Assembly: GCA_020696365.1 (NCBI GenBank)
Contig: JAEHCM010000001.1
Coordinates: forward strand, 374,025 to 438,024
DNA from: Thermoplasmata archaeon
Lineage (GTDB): Archaea > Thermoplasmatota > Thermoplasmata > UBA10834
Reading direction: 5' to 3'
Length of the DNA: 64,000 nt
The translations under genes were made by a program, and so were the position numbers. Below the pieces are notes generated by a model. That model did not search any database, was not told the origin of the DNA, and worked only from the letters and a program-made list of their open reading frames with translations. Shown here piece after piece: positions 51,750-58,599 of this stretch; the stretch's first letter is position 1; each line of letters starts with the position of its first letter.

Positions 51750-52961
51750 ATGGATGCTGCAGAGATCAGAAGGGACTTCCCCCTCTTATCGGAGGGAGGG
51801 GATAGGGAGCCGCCGATATACTTCGATAACGCGTGCCAGACGCTCCGACCGAGATGCGTGATCGACGCGGTGAGCGAGTACTACGAATCAACCCCTGCAT
51901 GTGCTGGCAGGAGCTCCCACAGACTGGCGACCGAGGTGTCGTTGAAGTGCGACGACGTCAGGGCGGAGGCAGCCAGTTTCTTCGGTGCCGCCGACCCTGC
52001 GGAGATCGCATTCCTCAAGAACGCCACGGAAGGGTTGAACACGGTCATATTCGGTTCCGGGCTGGCGAAGGGGGACGAGGTTGTGACCACGGACTACGAG
52101 CACAATTCCGTCCATGTACCGCTGCTTCGTGCAGCGGAGGTATACGGCATCCGCCGAAGAATCGTGAGGTCCTCGTCTGATGGCACGTTCGATCTCGAGG
52201 CCTTCGAGGAGGCGTTGAGCGACAGTACCCGGCTGGTCGCGATGTGCCTCACATCCAACGTCACCGGGTATACCCTGCCAGCGCGCGAGATCGTGGAGAT
52301 GGCCCACTCGCGGGGGGCGCAGGTTCTGTTCGATGCGGCTCAGACCGCTCCTAGCATGCACATCGACGTAGGGTCCCTCGATGTGGACTATCTCGTAGTG
52401 TCGGCTCATAAGATGCTAGGCCCGTCCGGCTTGGGCATCATGTACGCCAAGAACGAATCATCCCATCGTCTCGCTCCACTCATATATGGCGGTCACGGGG
52501 TGACGGGCGCCACTCTGGACTCCTTCGAGCTCCTGCCCCCACCGGAGAGGTTCGAGGCAGGCCTGCAGAACTACAGCGGGATAATCGGGACGGGGGCGGC
52601 GATCCGGTATCTGGACCGTATCGGCTTGGACGCGGTCGCGGAGCACGAGGTGGCTCTGAACCGCAGGATGACGCGGGCTTTGAGAGGGATCGACGGCATC
52701 CGGATACTCTCTCCTGCCGATCCGAACCTGAGAGGAGGCATCCTGAGCTTCAACATCAAGGAGATGGTCCCTCACGATGTTGCGATGATCCTTGACAATT
52801 CGAGGAACATAATGGTGCGCTCGGGGATGCACTGTTGTCACTCCCTTTTCGAATCGCGGCGGATCGATGGCGCCGTCCGCGCATCCATGTACATATACAA
52901 TACGGCGGGAGAGGTAGACGAGTTCATCCAGGCCATGGAAGACATATCGCAGAAGTTCTAG
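51750..52961 (+). CDS. Cysteine desulfurase/aminotransferase class V, SufS-like
   Basis: A 403-residue enzyme of the SufS/CsdA branch: YFDNACQTLRP at the N terminus, the PLP lysine in VVSAHKMLGPSGLG, and the active-site cysteine in VRSGMHCCHSLF. The double cysteine CC at the active site is unusual. It is divergent from iscS with 116 nt between them. A second desulfurase beside iscS may serve a different acceptor, such as tRNA thiolation or a Suf scaffold. Confidence 0.88.
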   Translation: MDAAEIRRDFPLLSEGGDREPPIYFDNACQTLRPRCVIDAVSEYYESTPACAGRSSHRLATEVSLKCDDVRAEAASFFGAADPAEIAFLKNATEGLNTVIFGSGLAKGDEVVTTDYEHNSVHVPLLRAAEVYGIRRRIVRSSSDGTFDLEAFEEALSDSTRLVAMCLTSNVTGYTLPAREIVEMAHSRGAQVLFDAAQTAPSMHIDVGSLDVDYLVVSAHKMLGPSGLGIMYAKNESSHRLAPLIYGGHGVTGATLDSFELLPPPERFEAGLQNYSGIIGTGAAIRYLDRIGLDAVAEHEVALNRRMTRALRGIDGIRILSPADPNLRGGILSFNIKEMVPHDVAMILDNSRNIMVRSGMHCCHSLFESRRIDGAVRASMYIYNTAGEVDEFIQAMEDISQKF

Positions 52962-52966
52962 CGCAT

Positions 52967-53455
52967 TCAACACGGCCCTGCCCTCAGGACGAAGACGAGC
53001 ACCCGCTGCATGCCATCCACCGTCACGGACATCGCGAAGATCTCGAGGGTCTCTCCTGTGTGGGCGGTCGTCTCGCCGTACGATCGGTCGAGGTCCGTTA
53101 TGACGCTGTCGTTCAGTTCGCGCCCGTCCCAGTGCCAGAGGTGAACTTGCGTACACGGGTGGTCTATCTCCGAGGCCGTCCCTGACGACATGATCGCTCC
53201 GTCGACGGTCACCGTTGTCCGTATCGGCTCTCCGGTCGAAAGCGACGGTATGCAGAACATCCTGACGGAGTCACCGCCTGCCACGGCAGCCGAGGAGATC
53301 AGATCACACATCCTCTGAAGGATGACACGTAGTTCCTGCCTCCTATCGTCCACCCCAGAATCCGAGAAGACCGCACCGAGCACGGAGGCGGAGATCAGCG
53401 CGCAGACTGACAACCCAACCTTTGATATCACGAAGTCCAGGGAATCACCTCGCAC
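52967..53455 (-). CDS. Pilin-like secreted/membrane protein, gene 3 of the set
   Basis: A 162-residue protein with one N-terminal hydrophobic stretch (VISKVGLSVCALISASVLGA) directly after RGDSLD, and a cysteine-containing extracellular part. The layout (short charged lead, hydrophobic helix, soluble domain) is that of archaeal type IV pilin-like proteins, but the signal is atypical. It overlaps gene 2 by 28 nt on the minus strand and is 5 nt from the convergent SufS-like stop. Confidence 0.6.
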   Translation of the reverse strand: MRGDSLDFVISKVGLSVCALISASVLGAVFSDSGVDDRRQELRVILQRMCDLISSAAVAGGDSVRMFCIPSLSTGEPIRTTVTVDGAIMSSGTASEIDHPCTQVHLWHWDGRELNDSVITDLDRSYGETTAHTGETLEIFAMSVTVDGMQRVLVFVLRAGPC

Positions 53456-53913
53456 ACTACGAGCGGGCCCCCATCAAGCCGCGACGCTGTCAATGAGAGG
53501 GTGAAAAGAGGTGACGCCGTCTCGAGGCACTCATGGGATCCCGTCGCCAACCATACGAACGGCTCATCCGCCGAGCGGATGAGCTTGCGACCGGAGGACA
53601 GCTCCAGGACAACGCTCGACAACGTCGGTTCCGCCCAGCACCCGCCGATCCCGAGCCGGTTCATCCTGAGCGAGCCGTCCGAGCGGAAGTCCAGATCGAT
53701 AGTCCTCCTCGATCCGAAGCCCTCCAAAGACACCACCTGGGCGGTATTGACGATGCTCTCCAGCTGGATGGCGCACCTGTCAAGGAAACTCCGGTCCTGG
53801 AGGGTCTGCAATGCGCCCGCTGCAGGAACGACAGAGAGCCCTGCCACGACCGCGATTATCAACAGCCTGAGCGGCAGCGCCTCAAGAGCGTTCCTGTCAG
53901 TCCTTATGGCCAT
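53428..53913 (-). CDS. Pilin-like secreted/membrane protein, gene 2 of the set
   Basis: A 161-residue protein. The N terminus ALEALPLRLLIIAVVAGLS is closely similar to that of gene 1 (IEGLPLQLLIMVVVAGLG), a short acidic lead then a hydrophobic helix, as in proteins processed by prepilin peptidase. The rest is beta-rich with paired cysteines (GGCWAEP...SHECLE). Function unknown. It begins 6 nt after gene 1. Confidence 0.6.
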   Translation of the reverse strand: MAIRTDRNALEALPLRLLIIAVVAGLSVVPAAGALQTLQDRSFLDRCAIQLESIVNTAQVVSLEGFGSRRTIDLDFRSDGSLRMNRLGIGGCWAEPTLSSVVLELSSGRKLIRSADEPFVWLATGSHECLETASPLFTLSLTASRLDGGPLVVCEVIPWTS

Positions 53914-53919
53914 CTGTCA

Positions 53920-54408
53920 TCAGCTCGGGATTACCGGTATCTCGAAGCTCGAGTCGATGCCGTAGTCTCCCTTCGCCACTGTGACGGTCACTGTCGAAAG
54001 CGCCCGCCCGAAGTGCTCCACCACCAGGCCTGTAAACATGACCTGCCCTCTCGAGTCCGTGACCCCTCTGACAGGGCTCCCATCCTCCGTTCTTATGTTG
54101 CCCCCCTCCAGGATGACGGTCGCCCCTTCGATCCTGTCGCCGTCCTGGTCGGTCACCGTCACCGCAAGGGTCAACCCTTCACGGATGTATATCCCGTCTC
54201 CGTCCAGGTCACGGACCAGGATCTCCCCTGGCGTGACGAATATGTCTCCTATCGACTTCGGTGCCGATATCGAGCTCATCCACCCCATTATGATCGTCAG
54301 ACCCAGGCCCGCCACCACCACCATTATAAGCAGCTGCAGCGGCAGTCCCTCGATCCCTGCTCCTCTGTCGTGCGCCAATCGTTTTCCATACCTGGCGATA
54401 ATCCGCAT
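53920..54408 (-). CDS. Pilin-like protein with an Ig-like/carboxypeptidase-regulatory domain, gene 1 of the set
   Basis: A 162-residue protein. After MRIIARYGKRLAHDRGAG comes the hydrophobic IEGLPLQLLIMVVVAGLGL, then a soluble domain with GVTDSRGQVMFTGLVVE and IEGATVILEGG, which looks like a carboxypeptidase-regulatory or Ig-like beta sandwich, followed by a final beta strand. ATG 54408 was chosen because GGAGGG lies seven bases upstream; the reading from 54444 is longer. It is the first of three co-directional genes and a possible minor pilin. Confidence 0.62.
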   Translation of the reverse strand: MRIIARYGKRLAHDRGAGIEGLPLQLLIMVVVAGLGLTIIMGWMSSISAPKSIGDIFVTPGEILVRDLDGDGIYIREGLTLAVTVTDQDGDRIEGATVILEGGNIRTEDGSPVRGVTDSRGQVMFTGLVVEHFGRALSTVTVTVAKGDYGIDSSFEIPVIPS

Positions 54409-54644
54409 GTCCGTCCCTCCTTCGGGGTTCCACCACTCGATCACTATCTTCCGTCTTCATTGGCACGCTCTACACGTAGGCTACTATGATACTGGCAGGC
54501 CCGCCGCATCCGTTATCATGGTTGATTCTTAGGATGACATGTTCATATACGCTCGGGCTCCGTAGTTTCACATGAAGAGCAGGAAGCGCTCCAGGGGAAG
54601 ATCCCTCTGATCGGCGAACCCTGCGAAGACCGGAGCTGACGAAG

Positions 54645-55373
54645 ATGGAAGCATCGAAGTGTCCGAAGTGTGGCGAAGAACCCAATTTCCTCGAACACAT
54701 GGAGAAGTGGTACTGCTACGAGTGCAACTCATACATCGCCGATGAGGAGATTGAGCCCGAACAGGAGATCGTCGAGGAGCCCGAGGCTGAGGAAGCTCAA
54801 CCCAAGGAGGAACCGAGTGTCCTGGAGGAGACGAAGCCCGAGGCCCCGAAGGAGACGGTCGAGGTCCGCATGTGCGCGAACTGCGGGCAACCTCTGAAGT
54901 GGATCGAGAAGTATCAGAGGGACTACTGCTACAGCTGTAAGAAGTACGCCCCCGTGGCCATCAAGGAACCCGAACCGGTCAAGGCGCCCGCCGAGGCGCC
55001 CAAGAAGGAGCCGGAAGTCAAGAACTGCCCTGACTGCTCGGGCGAGATGAAGTTCGTCCAGAAGCACAACGAATGGTACTGCTACGCGTGCAAGAAGTAT
55101 CCTCTCCACAAGGCGAAGGCCAAGCCAGAGGCGCCGAAGACGGCGAACTCATGTACGAAGTGCAACGGCAAGCTGCGGTACATAGAGAAGTACAAGCGGC
55201 ACTACTGCGACGCGTGCAAGGCCTACGCCCCCAAGAGCGGCGCTCCGTCCGAGAAGAAGGTCTGTCCTGCCTGCAAGTCCGAGCTGAAGTTCGTAGCGCA
55301 GTACAACGAATGGTACTGTTACAAATGCAAGAAGTACCCTCTGAGGCCAGGCAAGCCGATACTGCTTCTCTGA
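54645..55373 (+). CDS. Five-tandem-zinc-ribbon protein
   Basis: A 242-residue soluble protein made of five zinc-ribbon repeats, each CX2C-(9 to 14)-W/Y-X-C-X2-C: CPKCGEEP...YCYECNS, CANCGQPL...YCYSCKK, CPDCSGEM...YCYACKK, CTKCNGKL...YCDACKA and CPACKSEL...YCYKCKK. Acidic or proline/alanine-rich linkers join them (such as EPEQEIVEEPEAEEAQPKEE), the first and longest. No catalytic domain is attached. It is likely a binding protein for nucleic acid or protein. A TATA-like CATATACG at 54543-54550 lies about 100 nt upstream. It diverges from the pilin-like set. Confidence 0.72.
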   Translation: MEASKCPKCGEEPNFLEHMEKWYCYECNSYIADEEIEPEQEIVEEPEAEEAQPKEEPSVLEETKPEAPKETVEVRMCANCGQPLKWIEKYQRDYCYSCKKYAPVAIKEPEPVKAPAEAPKKEPEVKNCPDCSGEMKFVQKHNEWYCYACKKYPLHKAKAKPEAPKTANSCTKCNGKLRYIEKYKRHYCDACKAYAPKSGAPSEKKVCPACKSELKFVAQYNEWYCYKCKKYPLRPGKPILLL

Positions 55374-55400
55374 GCCGTGGCCTGCAGAAAACTCCTTTCA

Positions 55401-55414
55401 CCGCCTCAAGGCGG
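55401..55414 (+). terminator. Possible hairpin after the zinc-ribbon gene
   Basis: CCGCC-TCAA-GGCGG, a perfect five-base stem 28 nt past the stop at 55373. No strong T tract follows on the plus strand, though TTTTC follows on the minus strand, so it may act for either direction or not at all. Confidence 0.3.
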
Positions 55415-55519
55415 TAGCCTGATTTCTCACGATGAAGGCAGTCTCTGGGTCCGGTCTTCGGAGGCTGCCACCCCCACCCTACGGCCTCTCTCTGGCTTGT
55501 TCCGTCAGAACGATCATGA

Positions 55520-55591
55520 GCCACCGGGGAGATTTGAACTCCCGGCCTGCTGATTACAAGTCAGCTGCTCTTCCAGCTGAGCTACGGTGGC
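55520..55591 (-). tRNA. tRNA-Thr (anticodon TGT)
   Basis: On the minus strand the acceptor GCCACCG pairs with CGGTGGC. The anticodon stem GCTGA/TCAGC encloses CTTGTAA with anticodon TGT, reading ACA. The T arm is CGGGAG-TTCAAAT-CTCCCC type. Discriminator U is typical of archaeal tRNA-Thr. CCA is not encoded. Confidence 0.95.
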
Positions 55592-55715
55592 GTTCGGGGC
55601 TGGCCGAGTAATGAGGGAGGGGACATATAGGTTTTGACCAGACCCTGACCGCTCGGTGGCGGCATCGCCGGTCCGTTCCGAGACACGTCTGGCAGGACAC
55701 TCCGCGCATAGCAAT

Positions 55716-55723
55716 CTTTAAAT
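55716..55723 (+). promoter_or_regulatory. TATA promoter of the FKBP gene
   Basis: CTTTAAAT, about 45-52 nt before ATG 55768, after an A/C-rich BRE-like lead. A short leader with a GGTGAT tract precedes the start. Confidence 0.5.
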
Positions 55724-55767
55724 GGCGGCTATGTATCGCTCAAGCCGCGCACCAGCGGTGATATCAC

Positions 55768-56787
55768 ATGACCGAGAATGAGGGTGCTAAGAAGCACCAT
55801 GAGAAGAAGGATGAAGCGCAGAGCGGGAAGATCGAGGCGGGCAACCTTGTCTTGGTCGAGTTCAGCGGCTGGATCGAGGGTTCCGATGAGCTTTTCGACA
55901 CGACGGACGAGTCGCTCGCCAAGGAGAAGGATATTTTCGACGAGAAGGCGGTTTACGGACCCCAGCCTCTGATAGTCGGCAAGGAGAGGTTGTTCCCAGG
56001 GCTCGACGAGCACATGCTGAAGGCGGAGGTCGGCAAGGAGTATGACTTGGTGATCCCCCCCGAGAAGGGTGCTGGACCGAGAGACCCTAAGCTGGTGGAG
56101 CTACACCCGATGCGCGAGTTCCTCAAGCAGGACATCGAGCCCCAAGTCGGCTTGGAGGTCACTATAAGGAACCGCCGGGCCACCATCGTCGCGATGACGG
56201 CTGGACGTGTCAGGATAGATTTCAACAACAGGCTCGCTGGACGGACTCTCAAGTACAAGTACAAGATAATCAAGAAACCGACGAAGCCGAAGGAGATCGC
56301 CGAGTTGCTCCTGATGATGTCGTACGGGACCACGGAAGGGTTCGAGATAGAGCATCACGGGCACGACTACAAGATCAAGCTGCCCGATGCGTGCAAATAC
56401 GACCAGAAGTGGTTGCTTTCCAAGTACAGGGTCGTGACGGACCTCAGGGATGTGCTGGACGCGGATACCGTGTCCTTCGTGGAGGAGTACGCGAAGCCGA
56501 AGCCTAAGGAGGAGGAGCCAGCACCTGCCGAGGAGAAGCAAGCGGAGGAGCCAACCAAGGAGCCAACCGAGGAGTCGGAGGCAAAGCCGAAGACCGAGCC
56601 GAAGACCGGGGAGAAATCAGCGGAGGAGCCTGCCAAGGAGCCAACCGAGGAGTCGGAGGCCGAGCCGAAGACCGAGGAGAAGCAAGCGGAGGAGCCTGCC
56701 AAGGAGCCAACCGAGGAGTCGGAGGCCGAGCCGAAGACAGCGGAGAAGGCTCCCGAGGAACTGTCCGACGAGGACAGGGAGACCTGA
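55768..56787 (+). CDS. FKBP-type peptidyl-prolyl isomerase (SlyD-like) with acidic repeat tail
   Basis: A 339-residue protein. The FKBP core (about 25-165) shows VLVEFSGWIEGSDELFDTT, the LIVGKERLFPGLDEHMLKAEVG loop and the IF-type insert DLVIPPEKGAG, followed by a second domain of about 90 residues seen in long archaeal FKBPs (EIAELLLMMSYGTTEGFEIE). The last about 85 residues are low-complexity acidic repeats, three copies of a 22-residue unit (KQAEEPAKEPTEESEAEPKT). Archaeal FKBPs are cytosolic chaperones. Confidence 0.9.
   Translation: MTENEGAKKHHEKKDEAQSGKIEAGNLVLVEFSGWIEGSDELFDTTDESLAKEKDIFDEKAVYGPQPLIVGKERLFPGLDEHMLKAEVGKEYDLVIPPEKGAGPRDPKLVELHPMREFLKQDIEPQVGLEVTIRNRRATIVAMTAGRVRIDFNNRLAGRTLKYKYKIIKKPTKPKEIAELLLMMSYGTTEGFEIEHHGHDYKIKLPDACKYDQKWLLSKYRVVTDLRDVLDADTVSFVEEYAKPKPKEEEPAPAEEKQAEEPTKEPTEESEAKPKTEPKTGEKSAEEPAKEPTEESEAEPKTEEKQAEEPAKEPTEESEAEPKTAEKAPEELSDEDRET
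56534..56754 (+). repeat. In-frame tandem repeat encoding the acidic FKBP tail
   Basis: About three imperfect copies of a 66-base unit, each encoding a 22-residue Glu/Pro/Lys-rich block ending EESEAEPKT. Copy number could vary between strains by slippage; the tail is likely unstructured and solvent exposed. Confidence 0.75.
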
Positions 56788-56885
56788 TCCGACTGTCGGG
56801 CAGGGACGGCCCAAACCTCTTATCTGATTCCCATCGATATCCTGCGAAGGGCGTTGTCCGACGCGCGACGCCCAGAGCTCACACA

Positions 56886-56960
56886 GGGCGCGTGGCCTAG
56901 TCTGGATATGGCACTTGCCTCCTAAGCAAGTGGTCAAGGGTTCGAATCCCTTCGCGCCCG
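56886..56960 (+). tRNA. tRNA-Arg (anticodon CCT), probable integration site
   Basis: Acceptor GGGCGCG pairs with CGCGCCC; the anticodon stem CTTGC/GCAAG encloses CTCCTAA with anticodon CCT, reading AGG. The T arm is AGGG-TTCGAAT-CCCT. Discriminator G, no encoded CCA. The 3' end lies only 3 bases from the stop of a truncated integrase gene on the opposite strand, a usual arrangement of an element inserted at a tRNA 3' end. Confidence 0.95.
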
Positions 56961-56963
56961 CTC

Positions 56964-57383
56964 TCACGCATAGCCAGTAAAATCATTTCTCGTTTCAATC
57001 AGGGGGGAATTGAGCTTCGGAGCTGGTGCCGACCTCTCGAAAGCTCGGAGGATTTCGAGCCTCGCGGAGTCGGCGTCTTTTCGGCAATAGTATCTCTCGG
57101 TGGTTAGGGTCGAAGAATGCCCAAGGGCTAGCGATACGCTCTCAAGCGAGACGCCGCGATTCAACAGATGTTGGCCATAGGTTCTGCGAAGAGTCCTTAG
57201 CTCGAAGCGGACTCCCGCTCGCTCCTGCACAACCTTCTTGACCCTTCTCAAGTGGCCTGAGCTGTAGAACGTGTTCGGCTTCTTCGACGTACAAACGAGC
57301 GGCTTCGCCTCAAGCAAGCCGCACTCCGCAAGCATTTGCTCCCTGGCCTTGAGGTATCTTCCCACTGTCGCCCTCAGAGGCAC
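56964..57383 (-). pseudogene. Truncated tyrosine recombinase (integrase) C-terminal fragment
   Basis: A 139-residue fragment of a tyrosine recombinase. The C-terminal catalytic features remain: FELRTLRRTYGQHLLNRG (the HxxR box, with Arg in place of the usual His), LALGHSSTLTTERYY with the box-II His/Arg region and the nucleophilic tyrosine. The N-terminal domain and the first catalytic arginine are missing. A stop codon stands immediately before the GTG used here, and the preceding in-frame sequence is not integrase-like. It ends three bases from tRNA-Arg, marking an integration junction. Confidence 0.8.
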
Positions 57384-57453
57384 TCAGGTATGCCCAAGCG
57401 ATCTTGAGGGCGAATCCTTGACTATTCGCGCGTAGAGACGCGCATGAGATCGT

Positions 57454-57475
57454 GAGAAAAGGCCATAGGGGCGGA
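57454..57475 (+). repeat. Short dispersed repeat, copy 1
   Basis: GAGAAAAGGCCATAGGGGCG followed by GA, core GGCCATAGGGG at 57461-57471. One of five same-orientation copies found only between 57.4 and 63.7 kb. It lies downstream of the small membrane gene at 57596 (minus strand) and just beyond the integrase remnant. Confidence 0.75.
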
Positions 57476-57595
57476 GGAGGAAGGACGGGGAACGAGCCAA
57501 CATCATTGAACAGTTCTCAGAAGTCTGCGAAGATGAAGAAGCAAGAACGAAGAAGGTATGTTCTACAGCGGCCGTCATCGAACACATGGCGTTCT

Positions 57596-57964
57596 TCATG
57601 AATGAAACACGCCGTACATTGTCCCATAACCGAATATTTCGAGTTCGTCTCCTCCGAGCACTAATCCCACAATGAAGGCTGTAGCGGACACTAGAATCGT
57701 ACCAAGTATCGTGATCCTCGTCCTGCCCAACGGTTTGTAGTTGAATATCGAGGCAGCGCCAGCAACATATGGATATGAACTGACCGGTTCCGGTCGCGCA
57801 AACCCGCCCGCTGCGACGAATCCTCCGATGAATGAGAGCAACGATATCAACAGAATGGAGATACTGGTGAGGAGTTTCCTGCGAAAAGCTACTCTCTTTA
57901 TCCTGTCCACATCCTCTTCATCAATGTCCAAGTCTGCGGTCGCTTCCTCCAGCCTTGACGCCAT
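57596..57964 (-). CDS. Small membrane protein, unknown
   Basis: A 122-residue protein. An acidic N terminus (ATADLDIDEEDVDRIKRVAFRRK) precedes three hydrophobic segments (about 35-55, 65-85 and 95-115 of the protein). No family is recognised. Repeat copies 1 and 2 stand on either side of it, 620 bases apart between cores. ATG 57964 was chosen; a GTG one codon earlier is possible. Codon use looks coding, but without a homologue the gene is a moderate call. Confidence 0.6.
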   Translation of the reverse strand: MASRLEEATADLDIDEEDVDRIKRVAFRRKLLTSISILLISLLSFIGGFVAAGGFARPEPVSSYPYVAGAASIFNYKPLGRTRITILGTILVSATAFIVGLVLGGDELEIFGYGTMYGVFHS

Positions 57965-58073
57965 CACAGGCCAGATTAAGTTGAGTCCATATAACCATTT
58001 GTCTGCCAGTGACCTTGTCGGGGTTCATTGGAGTCTGTCCAGCTTCCTGCACGGCCGTATCCGCTCTCTTCTT

Positions 58074-58094
58074 GAGAAAAGGCCATAGGGGCGA
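58074..58094 (+). repeat. Short dispersed repeat, copy 2
   Basis: GAGAAAAGGCCATAGGGGCG, core 58081-58091, identical to copy 1 across 20 bases and in the same orientation. TTCTTGAGAA just before the core gives a weak stem. It lies between the membrane gene and a frameshifted gene remnant. Confidence 0.75.
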
Positions 58095-58119
58095 ATCGCA
58101 CTGCATACAGATTGAGGGA

Positions 58120-58328
58120 ATGGATGTGAAGAAGGACTGACATTCGAGGAATTTGCGGACTTGATAGGGTTGCCGAAATCTCTGCGTGGCAAGTTCACGG
58201 AAGTCCCTCGAGAAGTGTTTCAGAGGGTGCCAAAGTATGATGGATTTCTGCTGTCAATGCAGTTGGCTCCTGTGTATATGAAAGCCGAGCGAGCTAGGTC
58301 AGGGAAGGAAGAAGCGCCTGAGTCTTAG
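58120..58328 (+). pseudogene. Probable gene remnant with frameshifted start
   Basis: From TGT 58125 a 67-codon frame with no start codon runs to TAG 58326-58328 and has coding character: GLTFEEFADLIGLPKSLRGK, then TEVPREVFQRVPKYDGF and MQLAPVYMKAERARSGKEEA. The nearest ATG (58120) is in a different frame and hits a stop after six codons. It looks like the 3' part of a gene whose start was lost or shifted. No family is recognised. A sequencing frameshift is the alternative. Confidence 0.4.
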
Positions 58329-58566
58329 ATGAATTGTCATCTGATTATGCACTGCGAAAGATGAAGATCAATCAGAAAAGCCCGTATTGATGGTCCAGCA
58401 CCAGAAGGCCATCCTGCAATCCCTGCTGGTACTCCATTGACGTAAGCAGGGTTATGTTCCCAGGTCCCGATGGTCTTCCATCAGAAACGCGGCTCAAGCT
58501 TTGGGGGCATTGTTGATTCATAGCAGACAAACTGAACCCAACAGGAATGGAGAAAATCAAAAAGAA

Positions 58567-58582
58567 GGGGACTTCAGTCCCC
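58567..58582 (-). terminator. Hairpin terminator of the minus-strand C11 protease gene
   Basis: On the minus strand GGGGAC-TGAA-GTCCCC is a perfect six-base stem followed by TTCTTTTTGATTTT. It lies 17 nt beyond the stop of the gene at 58600-59754 and has the form of an intrinsic-like terminator. Confidence 0.65.
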
Positions 58583-58599
58583 AGTTTTGGCGTGTTAGA

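Noticed and set aside
57384..57599. The 71-codon frame in line with the integrase remnant as its missing N terminus
   Set aside because: Although in the same frame and separated by a single stop, its sequence is serine-rich, passes through repeat copy 1 and shows no recombinase core-binding features.
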